In this document: positions 35,401 to 45,683 of the stretch, piece after piece | Layout: the number at the start of each line of letters is the position of its first letter | Numbering within the stretch: the first letter of the stretch is position 1 | From: Bemisia tabaci | Taxonomy: Eukaryota > Arthropoda > Insecta > Hemiptera > Aleyrodidae | Length of the DNA stretch: 64,000 nt | Direction: 5' to 3' | NCBI RefSeq assembly: GCF_918797505.1 | Contig: NC_092801.1 | Location: forward strand, 930,001 to 994,000 | The notes under the pieces: model-generated | The model's input: only the letters and a program-made list of their open reading frames with translations | Database searches by the model: none | What the model was told of the DNA's origin: nothing | Program-made: the position numbers and the translations under genes

Positions 35401-35766
35401 AACAGGACCTTGTTAAAGAGAGACTCCAGGTCCTACTACAAAGTGCAAGGCTCCATGGCGATAAGCCGCGTGAGGAGGTGTCTTTTTATCCTGGGGAAGC
35501 TGGGCACAAAAGAGAAAGAAATCTTGCACTCGGAGGTCGTCGACTTCGACGCGAAAGTCTGGCGAAAACTGCAACAGAAACTGGCACATTTCTATTTCAG
35601 CACCTACCTCGTCTACCACGCAAATCCGGAGTTCTTCAAGAGTCTTGCCCGCGGCAAAACACTCAGAGACCTCATCGCTGAGGACCCTTTTCCTACGGCG
35701 GAGGAAGTTGAGGCTATTGCAAAGGACGCTAAAGATGATGAAAAGGAAGAGGATGTGCATGATTGA
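29429..35766 (+). CDS. YqaJ/lambda-exonuclease-fold protein, four exons (5' end not found); last domain lacks catalytic residues
   Basis: Exons 29429-29650, 32786-33068, 34187-34624 and 35406-35766. Donors are GTAAGT, GTACCG and GTAATG, with all CAG acceptors; phases 1, 2, 2 match at every junction. They give 433 residues after the incoming partial codon. Exon 1 shows FYEVQGLLNI ... RDESFW ... KIVKFYEGTLAPKL, the C-terminal half of a YqaJ nuclease domain. Exons 2-4 make a second domain: GGLIIDPAFPYLATFPTAYG stands where the family has the Ser-Pro-Asp-Gly motif; YEVVAF stands where E-x-K-C-P belongs; then YYKVQGSM. Catalytic Asp and Lys are thus replaced, so a nuclease is unlikely. Exon 3 carries an 8-residue Pro/Ser/Lys repeat (QPSSPPKR type) inside the domain. 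The YqaJ family includes phage and viral recombination nucleases, but here the exons are insect-style. Alternatives: exon 1 may end a separate gene, using the TAG at 29701, or the locus may be a pseudogene. Confidence 0.72.
30046..30245. mobile_element. MITE family C copy in intron 1 of the YqaJ-like gene
   Basis: CACTGAAAAAGAAGATTGG at the left, CCAATCTTTTTCTTCAGTG at the right. The inner arms CCATTCCTTCACACTG and CAGCGTGAAGGAATGG pair. Second copy of the 19158 element. Confidence 0.75.
30483..30632. repeat. Inverted repeat around GACGTATTTCTGTCAAAC
   Basis: GACGTATTTCTGTCAAAC at 30483 and the complementary AGCTTGATAGAAATACGTC-like end near 30630, with AACTATGTGCAGAAAGACATGAGCCC mirrored by GGGCTCACGTCTAAATGCACATAGTT. 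Related words occur at 37190-37410 (GTCAAACGGAAC). Non-coding, intronic. Confidence 0.5.
31098..31333 (+). mobile_element. MITE family A copy (decayed left arm)
   Basis: Right arm GGCAACGTCTGAAGG ... CTTCCTTAGCACGCCAG; the left arm begins CTGCCGTGTTAAAG but has lost the GCCGTATGA part. Intronic. Confidence 0.65.
32359..32756. mobile_element. MITE family D copy abutting a splice acceptor
   Basis: AGAGTACCTACC... at left, ...GGGTACTCT at right, with the same internal words as 26970-27352 (TAGGGCCCAAAAGTGCAG, AAATCGCTCTGGAT, GCGGAGGCATC). It ends 29 bases before the CAG that opens exon 2 of the YqaJ-like gene. Confidence 0.75.
33098..33330. repeat. Inverted-repeat MITE in intron 2, TGGTAGATTTTACCA-rich
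   Basis: Begins within 30 bases of the exon 2 donor. Short palindromic words (TGGTAGATTTTACCA, ACCATA/TATGGT) recur through it. The boundaries are approximate. Confidence 0.45.
33614..34076. mobile_element. MITE with CCTGCTAAAAATG ends, intron 2
   Basis: CCTGCTAAAAATGGTGAGTA on the left, mirrored by CATTTTTAGCAGG on the right. The interior is dominated by TCATATGAGTAGAA-type words in both senses. The CCTGSTAAAAAT terminus recurs at 42275, 42046 and 47665, so this is an abundant family. Confidence 0.65.
34740..35076. repeat. Long inverted repeat in intron 3
   Basis: TTTTAGTAGAAATGATAATCA at the left, mirrored by TGATTATCATTTCTACTAAAA at the right. ATAACGCTTT/AAAGCGTTAT and AATGTGCAGTCTGTTACG/GTAACAGACAGCACATT also pair. 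The arms are about 150 bp. It starts about 115 bases after the exon 3 donor. Confidence 0.7.
35078..35324 (+). mobile_element. MITE family A copy in intron 3
   Basis: AAGAACGCCGTATAAACATT at the left and CTTCCTTAGCACGGCAG at the right. The extreme left terminus is lost against the adjoining inverted repeat. It ends 82 bases before the exon 4 start. Confidence 0.72.
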
Positions 35767-36211
35767 GGAGAAATCTCCCAAAAATGTCAGATTTTAAGGG
35801 CACTGAAAAAAGCAAATTGCTGATTTTCCTAACAATGTTGTTGTTCGAAGAAGTGACTGCAATGTTTCAATGTTGATTTTGCAACAAAAAAATGGTACTT
35901 TAACAACAAGAAAATGCTACTTCAACCACCCTCATGGTTAAATTAGCTTTCCACTTTTGTAAAATGCACATTTGAAACGTTGCAGTCATTTTTTTTTAAC
36001 AACTGAATTGTTAAATCAGCAATCCATTTTTTTCGGTGGGGGGTAGAGACTACGGCCAAAGTTTATTAACTTGTTGAACTAGAACTAAAAATGATCAAAA
36101 TGATACCACTGTATGTATAGTTGGCTTTTCCATTTGCTCTGAGGATGGCTCTAAGACAAGCCGAAAAGGCTTTCAGCTGTACCCATTACCTACCTGTGCA
36201 AGTAAATAATT

Positions 36212-36217
36212 AATAAA
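36212..36217 (+). terminator. Polyadenylation signal candidate for the YqaJ-like gene
   Basis: AATAAA 446 bases after the stop at 35766 and just before a MITE. It is the first AATAAA seen after the stop, so it is a reasonable 3' end. Confidence 0.4.
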
Positions 36218-36261
36218 ATGTATAGAACCACGATTCTTATTTGGTCATTTTAATATACGGT

Positions 36262-36977
36262 CAGGCCCGCCACAAGGGGGGGGGGGGGATACTGGATCCC
36301 TGGTACCGCGGCCCGAGCCCCGGAAGGGGCCCGTGTTACCCGTGGAAAACCACTACGTATTCACATGCAACCCTTGTTTAGTAAGAAAAAGTGAAAAATT
36401 TACCCTAAACATTTCGCAAAAGGTGAATAGATCTTCAGAAACACGCTGGGGCACTGTAGAATTCTTCTTAAATTTTCAAAGAAGTATACTTCTTGGAAAA
36501 TTTTTATCTATTTTCAAGATTTTCAGTACAGAGGGATATTTTTAGTAACTGCGTTTCATTTTCTTCCGTCGTCAGATGCTAAGAGTCTCCAGTTTGGGCA
36601 TCCTCGACTTCAATGGCTCATGGCTCAACTCCCTTGCCATAGACAAACGAGGGGGAGTCCAGGGGGGCCTGGCCCTCTTAGAACTGACAATAGTATCATA
36701 TGCCCCCCCCCCCCAAAAAAAAAAAAATAAAAATTTTCCAGATGTTTTGAATGCAACAATTCGCAAGTATTTTGTGCTGAAAGTAGAAAAAAAAAACCAT
36801 AATTATTCCGCAGAAATGGATGGAAAAATTATTTATGGAAGTTCAAAATGCGTCCGATATTCCTATAAAATCTAAAATTTCTCGGAGAATGCCCCTCGGA
36901 CCCCTCATCCCCCTCCGTGCTTGGGGCCCGGACCTTAAAACTGGTACCATGGCCCGAGATGGGATGTGGCGGGCCTG
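36262..36977 (+). mobile_element. hAT-like MITE family B, copy 3, with perfect 8-bp duplication
   Basis: Starts CAGGCCCGCCACAAGG and ends GTGGCGGGCCTG. TATACGGT flanks both sides (36254-36261 and 36978-36985). It is 716 bp with no transposase frame. The perfect octamer fixes the family ends and supports an hAT assignment for the two copies at 16-18 kb. Confidence 0.88.
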
Positions 36978-36999
36978 TATACGGTACTGCTCGACCAAG

Positions 37000-37933
37000 A
37001 ATATTTGAATGTTTGAACAACTGAAAACTACGTGCCTACGTGCTTCACTCCTAGCATGTTATCAGGAGGCTCTTTGACCTTAGGCTAATTGGGGCCATCC
37101 GCAACAAAACGCTAAAACAAAAATACAATTTATTTTGGAATGATCTGCGTCACTTTTTCCTCCTTATTATCAAAGGTAGTACTGTAAGTTGGACGTATTT
37201 TTGTCAAACGGAACTAAGCGCACTTTAAGTTGCTTTTGAGGAATTTAGAATGCCGGATAGCGCGTTCTGTCAAACGGAACCAAGCGCCATGGAAAAGCAT
37301 TGCGAGTATAGGACGGAATGAGCCCGACGCCCGGTTCCGCCGCCAATCAAAGCCCCCTCTACCTCCCTCCTCCGATGGTGTTTAGTTCCGTTTGTCAGAA
37401 ATGCGTACAGTTATGATATGCAATTTTATTATGTATATACATTACCAGTTGAATAAGCTTTTAAAAGATATTTTTTGTGCAAATAAAGAAAAACATCCTA
37501 AATAGACTTTACTCCACCATTCCTTTTTTCTTTCCAAATAATCTAGGATTGTAATTTGTTCTCAATTTTCCTTCCCCCAAAGGAAAATGATATAAAAAAT
37601 AAAAATATAGTAGCGCCTCAATTATCCTCGATGATTGGGAGGACCAAAGCCACAGTGGATAATAGAAAATCGCGGATAATCTGAAACTAAGCTACTTACG
37701 GTGTGAAGTAATGGAAAATGTAAAATTTCAAAATACCCTATTAAACGATCCTCAAATAATATACAGAATTATACTGTTATAGTTGAAAATGAATAAAAGA
37801 GGAGTATCCATAAGGGCCGTTTTTGGGCCATCCCTGAATTTTCTCTACTCTTCGATTTTTTGTTCATTGAAGGTCGATATTTTACGGAATGCATCATGAT
37901 TTTGTCATTTTTGGTCTTTTTTCAAGTTTAATA
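37000..37933. other. No gene seen; GTCAAACGGAAC repeats and a Tigger/pogo-like word
   Basis: GTCAAACGGAAC occurs at 37206 and 37267, and its complement near 37388, making a decayed inverted repeat. Near 37615-37690 the words CAATTATCCTCGATGATTGG and ATCGCGGATAATC recall Tigger/pogo-type terminal repeats. That is only a suggestion. Confidence 0.35.
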
Positions 37934-38179
37934 CTGCCGTGCTAGGGAAGAACGAACCTTCAGTCGTTGCCAAATTTCCTTTCATAAAACGAGAATTTCC
38001 TGGTAAATGTAAGTATATTATCCTCCAAATTCTTTAGATAATTCAGTTCACAATTTTACCTAAAGATTCTGAAAATTCAAAGGAAAATTATTCATAACTT
38101 TCATAAAAAATAAGTATTTTATAGAAGGAAATTTGGCAACCCTCGAATGCTCATACGGCGTTTTTCCCTAGCGCGGCAG
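37934..38179 (+). mobile_element. MITE family A copy with AATA duplication
   Basis: Left CTGCCGTGCTAGGGAAG, right TTTCCCTAGCGCGGCAG; 246 bp. AATA on both sides (37930-37933 and 38180-38183). Confidence 0.8.
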
Positions 38180-38721
38180 AATACTGGTATAAATATGGGT
38201 CTGAGGGCCGATTGCGGCGAAAAATGCGAGTTTCGTTGGTTTGCGTACGAATGCCATGGAAAATTTATGGAAAATTCACGTGCGAAAATTTTTACGTGGT
38301 TTTCTAAAGCAAAGAATAAAACATGAGTTGAGATTGGTGCGTCGCGATCGGAGATGCGCTTTTTACCCGTTATTTCAGCCTCGGTACATAAAGAGGAACC
38401 ACGCTGGTACAAAGCATCAGCACTGGTTCATGAATCAAGCAGAAAACTGAAATACCACATGCGTATGCGATGCAGACACTAAGGTAAAACATTTTTACTA
38501 AAAATTAAAAAGGACGTGTTCTTCCCGTCCCCAAAATAATAGACTCCAAAAAAAAATAAAAATGGAAACCGCGAAAATATTTCAGCGCTGACGTCTCTCG
38601 ATGTGCCAGATGTTCTGAGGTAAAAAAGTCACGCTTTCCATTGATAATCGTGAGTGAAATAAAATCTAAAACGGGGAAAACACGACGAATAAACATGCGT
38701 AGGATATAAGTAGCGGCATTT

Positions 38722-38970
38722 CTGCCGTGCTAAGGAAGAACGCCGTATGAACATTCGAGAGTTGCCAAATTTCCTTCGATAAATTGTTTATTTTTGAAGG
38801 AAGTAATGAGTATTTTTCCTTGGTATTTTTGGCTACTTTGGGTGAAATTGCGAACAAAATTATATGAACAATGGGAAGAAAATATGCATATATTTACTAG
38901 GAAATTCGTGTTTTATCAAAGGATATTTGGCAACGCTTGAGGGTTCATACGGCACTTTTCCTGAACACTT
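38722..38970 (+). mobile_element. MITE family A copy, right end decayed
   Basis: Left CTGCCGTGCTAAGGAAGAAC. The right part GGCAACGCTTGAGGGTTCAT is followed by a changed terminus (CTGAACACTT). It preserves GTGAAATTGCGAACAAAAT, the site where a Helitron entered the copy at 7952. Confidence 0.75.
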
Positions 38971-39549
38971 CCGATGAGTCCCGTCATCTGCATGACTCAA
39001 AATGCGATTTTCAAGGATAGGATTACATGACCAAAGCGACCAAATAACCTTTGATGCTAATAATGTGCATGCAGGTATTGTAGGCTCATATCATCACGAT
39101 GCCTACGGCTAAATATTTTCTGAGGTTTATTTAATTCATTTCACAGAAAATAACGCGGTACTCCGTCTCTTTTTACACATTTTTTGCATGAAATTAAAAT
39201 TCTACTGTAACCAAAGGGATGAACAAAACCTCTTGCCTCCAACACTCTGAAAGAGGTTGTTATGGACTGTCCACTTGTCTATTGTCTACGTACATTCGAG
39301 GGCGGAGAAACTTCGGTACTCGGGCTGCTCCGTAAATGCAACGCAGGCCCACTCTCAAAGAGCCATGGCACTTCGGAATCTGGGCTGCAACTCACCACCA
39401 TCGTGATAGAAGTTCCTATGTTCCTTTTAAGTTTTTTTAAATCTGTTTTAAATTTTATAATTTGTATTACTTATTCTTGTTTTTTGAGAGGAAAATTTTA
39501 ATTAATATTTGTATAAAATAGTAGGTAGTAAATTTTTATAAAAAAAATT

Positions 39550-39606
39550 AACCTAACCTAACCTTACCTAACCTCACCTAACCTTACCTAACCTAACCGA
39601 ACCACC
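39550..39606 (+). repeat. Degenerate telomere-type repeat (AACCT)n
   Basis: About ten 5-bp AACCT units with scattered changes (TACCT, CACCT). The complement is the insect telomeric TTAGG register. It is internal to the window, so it is an interstitial copy or a telomere-like part of a repeat. Confidence 0.6.
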
Positions 39607-39780
39607 CGAGGGATGCCTTACGTGGCGTAACGTAACCTAACGTAACCTTACCCAACGCAGCATAACCTAACGTAACAGGATATTAGTTAGGTCGCTCCGC
39701 GACCTAACTAATGGGTCTGTTACGATAGGTTACTTTGCGTTAGGTAAGGTTACGTTAGGTTACGTTACGCCACTCAGGCT
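39607..39780. repeat. Inverted repeat of GTAACGTAACCTAACG words
   Basis: CTTACGTGGCGTAACGTAACC at the left is mirrored by GGTTACGTTACGCCA at the right. The centre TTAGTTAGGTCGC|GCGACCTAACTAA is a nearly perfect hairpin near 39700. Confidence 0.65.
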
Positions 39781-39810
39781 TGTGGGGTAAGATCCTCTAA
39801 ATCCCGTCAT

Positions 39811-39990
39811 CCTAAAAAGAACAACGTCATCCTGAAAAGGATAACGTCATCCTGAAAAGGATAACGTCATCCTGAAAAGGATAACGACATCCTGAAAAGG
39901 ATAACGACATCCTGAAAAGGATAACGTCATCCTGAAAAGAATAACGTCATCCTGAAAAGGATAACGTCATTCTAAAAAGGAGATAACGTA
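39811..39990 (+). repeat. 20-bp minisatellite
   Basis: Eight consecutive 20-bp units, consensus CCTGAAAAGGATAACGTCAT, from 39811 to 39970, with a partial ninth. Units differ by one to three bases. There are no spacers, so it is not a CRISPR array. Confidence 0.9.
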
Positions 39991-40159
39991 ATCCTATGTG
40001 GCATAAGCGTGAATTTGAATTTGCCGCGAAAGAAAAAACGGACGGGAACGGTTGACTTAGCCGCGTTAGCCGCGAAAGGAACGGATTGAATCAGCCCAGG
40101 TACCGAAGTGTCTCGGAGGAGGGGTCAACGGGTCTGCAGAGAAACTGATGAAGCATCAA

Positions 40160-40790
40160 CTCCACCGTCCCTTCACCCCTCACCCCTCACCCCTCCCGTC
40201 CCCCTCTAGGTCGCCGTAACCTCCCCCCTCACCGATCCCTTCCACTCTCATCTCACTCCTTCCCCCTGCCCTCCCCCTGCCCAACCCTGCCCTCCCCCTC
40301 CCCAACCCTGCCCTCCCCCTCCCCTTCCCCTCCCCTCCCCATCCCCCCCCTCCCCCTCCCCTTACCACTCCCCCTCCCCGCCCCTCTCGCCGCCCCCTCC
40401 CGCCCCCTCCGCCTCCCCCTCCGCCTCCCCCCCTCCCCCTCCCGCACCCCTCCCTCCTCCCTCCCCCCTCCCCTTCCCCCACCCCCTCCCCCTCCCCCCA
40501 CCAGTCCATCTCCCCCTCCCCTCCTCTCCCTCTCCCTCCTCCAACCGCCCCTTTAGCCTACCTCCCCCCTTTCCCTCCCCCTCACTCCCCCCAATTGCCC
40601 CTCTAGCCTACCTTCCCCCCTCTCCATCACTCCCCCACCCCGACCCCTCCCACCCTCCTCCTTCCCTTTTCTTCCCCCAAACCCCCCCCCCCCTCAACCG
40701 CCCCTGTAGCTTACCTTCCCCCCTCCCCTCCCTCCTTCCTTTCCCTCCCCCTCCCTAACGCTCCCCCATCCTTCCCGCATCCCTAATTCA
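40160..40790. repeat. C-rich polypyrimidine tract of about 630 bp
   Basis: The plus strand is almost only C and T with very few purines (CCCCTCCCC words, many C runs); the minus strand is thus GGGGAGGGG-rich. Frames here are Gly/Arg/Glu low-complexity artefacts. The tract has quadruplex and H-DNA potential. Confidence 0.85.
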
Positions 40791-41640
40791 TTATGCACCT
40801 CTCCCTGTCCATCATCTGACCGCGACGGGCCTCTCCTCGGGCTATCCTATCTGCTAATCGGCTTAAAAAGATAACTTCTGCGATTCATAAATACGGAGGA
40901 CTCCAAAAGGGTTTAATAAACCGTGAAAATCGATCCCGGAACGAACTCCGCTGTTTTAAGATGGTTTCGGGTCTTTTATTTAGAATGCTACCTGTTCCGA
41001 AAACATCAGACATCAACTTTGTTGGTAACTATGTAGCTCACTTCAGTTAAGTCTTCTCTTCCTTTGTTATTTCAGGTTAGGCGCAAGAAATAGCGCGAAA
41101 ACCCCCGCGTCAAAATTCAGAGTAATGAAACGCACAACTTGGCTTTGCAAATTTTACAGTAGTTTTGCTTCAATTAGGAAAAAAAGTCTTTTCTTAAATT
41201 AAAAATTAATGGTTTATTCAATTTGAACCCATGTTGCGTGTGGAAACTTCAATGTTACCATACTAAAAGGACAAACTTGTTTTTGTGAAGGGAAAAGTAT
41301 TTTATATTGGTGCAGTTGCACTCACTGAGAAGGTGAATTCAAGCAAAAACATAGCGCCCGGCAACCATTGGTCAATGCCGGCAACAGAGCTGGCATTGTT
41401 GAAATGAAGATAGCGCGGGACGTTTAAACTGTGCGTGAGAATAACAATGCTACATTGTGACGATCGGCATTTCTCCTGTTGATGCAGCGTTCTTTTTTTC
41501 AACAAATTGGACATTGTAATTATGCCATTTGGCCGTGTGTCTCTCACACTGCAGCCTTTTTGCGATAACAGCTTTTCTATTTACACGCATCATAAGCCGT
41601 ACAACCATGCTTGACATTGTCATCCTCATCAATCATTTCT
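40791..41640. other. No gene seen
   Basis: Short open frames only. A CAAAAACATAGCGCCCGGCAAC-type patch may be repeat-derived. No element could be bounded. Confidence 0.35.
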
Positions 41641-41654
41641 CTCCGTGGGGAATG

Positions 41655-42062
41655 ACCCTGCTACCACTTATCAGTTTAGATCAGTTGAAGCCATCAACTG
41701 ACCCGATCTCAATTGGACCGCGTTTAACAGAAAGGAACCAAGCCACATCAGCCATTGCCAAATTTAACTGGGCAAGTAATTTTTTTACAAGAGGACGTTT
41801 GTGCGTATTCCTTTGAAAACTTTAAGGTATTTGCTTCGTATTATGGAGAAAATTCACTGAAATTTGAACCAAAATCCGCCGAACCGTTTTCATGTAAAAC
41901 ATTAATTCGCCCAATTAAATTTGGCAATAGCTGATGTGGCTTGGTTCCTTTCTGTTTAACGCGGTCCAATTGATGTCTACTGATGCTCCGCGCCAAAACA
42001 CCGTTGACGAACTGATACAGATACACCGTCAACTGATCATTTTTACCAGGGCAGTTGTAGTT
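41655..42062. mobile_element. Palindromic MITE related to the CCCTGGTAAAAAT family
   Basis: GACCGCGTTTAACAGAAAGG and AAGCCACATCAGCCATTGCC at the left are mirrored by CTGATGTGGCTTGGTTCC and TTCTGTTTAACGCGGTCC at the right. The right end runs CAACTGATCATTTTTACCAGGG. The centre contains AATTTAACTGGGC/GCCCAATTAAATT. Non-coding. Confidence 0.65.
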
Positions 42063-45000
42063 GCATAACGAGGGTCGGACTAGCCAGGCCCGCTAGTCCG
42101 CTATAGCGGACTAAAAATTCAGTCTCGAGTAATTTTTTACGAGCCAGTCCGACCTTGCTCATAACTGACTAATTTGGCAGTTGTGAGGCATGGATACCGA
42201 CAGGATAAGACTAAATTTTATGAAGGTAAATGCACATTAAGCTGTTTAGCAAAAGTACTTTAAAATGCCCTGCTAAAAATATTTCATGGAATTCCGTGCT
42301 GTTTCTCATGGAATCCCATGGTGAAGACACGGAACTCCATGGAGACTCCATGAAGACTCCATGGAGGAGCAGTTAGCAGACCCAGCAGTTAGAAGTATCA
42401 ACAGATCTGAAATGATACTTGGTATCAGTTGATACCATGTATCAACTGATACGACATAAATTAAAAACGCATTATATGCTTGTGTAATATTACATATTTT
42501 TTCAGTTTCTCACATTTACCTCACGAATTGACGACCAGAGAGCGTTACTGGGAATTACCGTTCTCGTATATCTGACACGAGGCTGAGCAGGCAGCGCTCA
42601 TTCCCAAACGGTGTCCCATCTAGGTACTAACTACGCTCGACGTTGCTCAACTTTGGTGAACGTCCGAGAGACAGAGCCACTACTCCATCCGCGCATGCGA
42701 TCAACATTGACGTATTTTTGCCATTTCAGAGCCTCCACTAGAATCATTTTGACAGAAAGTGATGCTTTTGTGTTGAATTTTAATCGACACTTAATTTCTT
42801 CATTTTATTTTTTAATCACTTAAAATTTAAGTGAAGTTTCACATGTTATGTTTCCTTAAAAATGAGACTAAGAAAAACCAAATGCAAAACCAAAAATTAT
42901 AATTAAAGATGTATAAAAAAAAAAGATAAAATGATGAAAAATCAATAATCAACTCATAAGAAATTGAAAATAATCAAGTAAAAATTTGAAAACAAATAAT
43001 TAAATCTCTATTGCGGGAGGGTTAAAACATTTTCATTTAAAATTTATATGAATTTATTGTGAAAAAACTTATTGATCACGTTAAATTTTATGTGTTTTCG
43101 TTACATTCTTTTCATGTAATTTTTAAGTGTAAATTATGGGAAAAAATATTTTCGAGTGGTGATATAGCGTTGAAGAAATTAATATGTCTTCATATAAATT
43201 TTCAGTAAAGAAAAAAAATGATCGAGATAATTTTTATGTGTTTTTCCACGTTCTTTTCGCGTAATGATAAAAATTATGTTTAAAAAAAAGTCTCAAGTTG
43301 TCGCCGGTAAAAAAATCATTTACTTAAATTCATGTAAATTTTATATGAAAAATGTTTAGTCTCGCGTGTTCGATAAGAACCTAAATCAAAATTGATCAAA
43401 AATCAATAAGATGGGTGAGGTTGCAACTCAGAATAAAACAACGAAAAAAAGCTGCTTCTAGCTGCAGTAACATAGAAGAGCGAAACTAATCAAATTGTAT
43501 ATCATCATAGTTGCAACACTCGACCCGAAAAAACTAAGGACATTGGGGTCAGATGCCGCAACATGGCAGTCTGACTAAACTTCAAAAAAAGAGACGCGAA
43601 TTTTCCTCCCCCAGACTAAGACGAATAAGAACTCAAAATAAGTGCCAGAAACCGCAACAAGGCTATCTGGACTTTAGCTCTCTTCTTAGCAGCTCAATAC
43701 AAAAAATCGGCTATAGGTGACCGCAACGTGGTTCACCTGTTGACACTCGCGAGAATTCGCGAGCATTCAAAAAAGGGGGGTTTTAGTCGCACTTGAGGTG
43801 ATCCCTTATAGGTTCAAGACCTTAGGCGCAACAAGCCTTTTTAGCCTTGTCTTAAGGGTCTCTCGAAGATTCATGACTCATCAAAAGATCACACCGAGGA
43901 GTTGGCTCATAGATTCAAAACCATAGGCTCAACATGCCTTTTTAGCTTTGGCTTGAGGACTCCAAGGTTGATCACAAAAAATCTGACGAAACGTGGAGCA
44001 CGTGCTCAGGCAACAGTGTCCAGTCCGGGCCTCTCTTCAAAAGAGGTGACAATAGCTAGATAAACGCAACTTGTCTGTAATCCAGCTATCGCCGGATTGG
44101 GAATCTCGCTCTACGTAACTCGTCCCAGAGACACTGATTAGGAGGAATCAGTGGCCGGGCAACCAAAAACTAAAGCTCGCCAATTCTCGCGAATAAAATG
44201 AACAACTTAGTGCTAACAATACAATACACAATAAATCAAGGGCTACTTAGTCAAAAATGCTAACAATCTATCTGGCAAGTCGTAGCAAGGTCCAGGAAAG
44301 AGGACTTCATTTGAGCAAAATCAATGAGGAAAAAGGTACAAAATTATTAACTCTCAGGCCGGTGATCTCAACGCGATCTATCGGTTGAAAGCTAAACTAC
44401 TTGCTCTCAATTTCAGCTGCAATGCTAATCGAAAATATAGCCAATACAGAACATCGCGAAATCACGTATTTTTTCTTTTTTAAATTTGTTGCATGAATTT
44501 GAAGTGAAATTCATGTAAACACTTGATTTACCAAGATTATTTTTTTTCAGTTTTACGTTATTTTTTACGTAAGTAAATATTTTTGTAATTTCCAATATTT
44601 TTTACGTAATTTTACCAGGCGTGAGAAAAAAATTGATAAAAAGAGATGTACAATTGATCCCATGGTTAACGCCCATTAACGCCCATTATTATTTTTACGT
44701 GAAAAAGACAGAAATGTAAGTATACAAATTTACGTTTTTTTAAACGTGAAAGCGTTCTATTCTAAGAGACGTCAACCATGGGACAAATATTACATGTTTT
44801 GTATTAATATTTACGACTTTTTAAGTAAAAAAAAGGTTAAAATTTATCTTTTTTTTTGTTGGGGAAGAAAATTCTAACTAGGGATGGTATCAACCAAATA
44901 TGGTATCTAGTAATAATGAGATCAGTTACGATGGGAGCCGCTCAAAAATTACACATTATACCCCCTTCCACATGTGGGATTCTCTTAATCAAAATCACAA

Positions 45001-45680
45001 CAAATTAAAGTAGGTAGGCATCGCATAGAATTTTTGGTATAAAATCCATGCTCCCGTGCCGACAAACCCATGAAACTGGTGTGAAGGACCGATTTTTGTG
45101 TAATAGCAAGCAGCGCTGGGTACCCACCTACGTATTTCACTGTCCTAAAACTCCTCTTTCTTTAGCAAGTGACATAATCTTTGAACGGCCGTAGAATTTC
45201 AAATTATTAGCATTATTCGAGATTTTAAAACCCTAAAATAATGCATTCACCTACTGTAGAAAAAAAAAATTGAATGGAAAAGGAATTAAAATAATATAAA
45301 TATCTCTGTTGATGTAGTGGCCCTGAAGTCTAGATGCCTTGATGAAGTGGCCTAGTGGACCTTGTTAACCATGCCAACCAGATCGTCCCGTTAAAATGCA
45401 TACGTAGCCTCATTGGACTAAGTTTAGGTGAGTCCAGGGTTCGATTAGGGATAATTCAAGATAAGAGATAGCACCACCAGTCACCACTGAGAATTTCACT
45501 TTCCTTCAACGATTACTGAAATAATATTGTTCAAATTACAAAAAGCAGATCCACAAGATATAGATTATTATTTGCTTGATTTTTTGAGTCAAAAATATTG
45601 GCAATTAGAATTACAAGCGCAGAGGAAGTACGGCTGAAACTTTCAGCCCAGCCGCGGCGGCCGAGCGCGCAACCGAATCC
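42063..45680. other. Repeat-derived stretch without a recognisable gene
   Basis: Contains a small palindrome (TAGTCCGCTATAGCGGACTA near 42092), CATGGAGACTCCATG repeats near 42325-42362 and a GATACCATGTATCAACTGATAC patch. At 43780-44000 there are two diverged units of about 100 bp (AGGCGCAACAAGCCTTTTTAG and AGGCTCAACATGCCTTTTTAG). The rest is AT-rich with many TTTTTACGT words at 44500-44830. No coding region is supported. Confidence 0.4.
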
Positions 45681-45683
45681 CTT

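Noticed and set aside
39811..39990. CRISPR-like regular repeats
   Set aside because: Units are directly adjacent with no spacers, in a eukaryotic setting; it is a minisatellite.
40180..40544. Gly/Arg/Glu-rich frames of 60-109 codons
   Set aside because: Low-complexity translations of the polypyrimidine tract; several frames are open at once and none has domain character.
43780..44160. Possible LTR or structural RNA because of repeated AGGCTCAACATGCC words
   Set aside because: Only two diverged 100-bp units. No TG...CA ends, primer site or coding partner was found.
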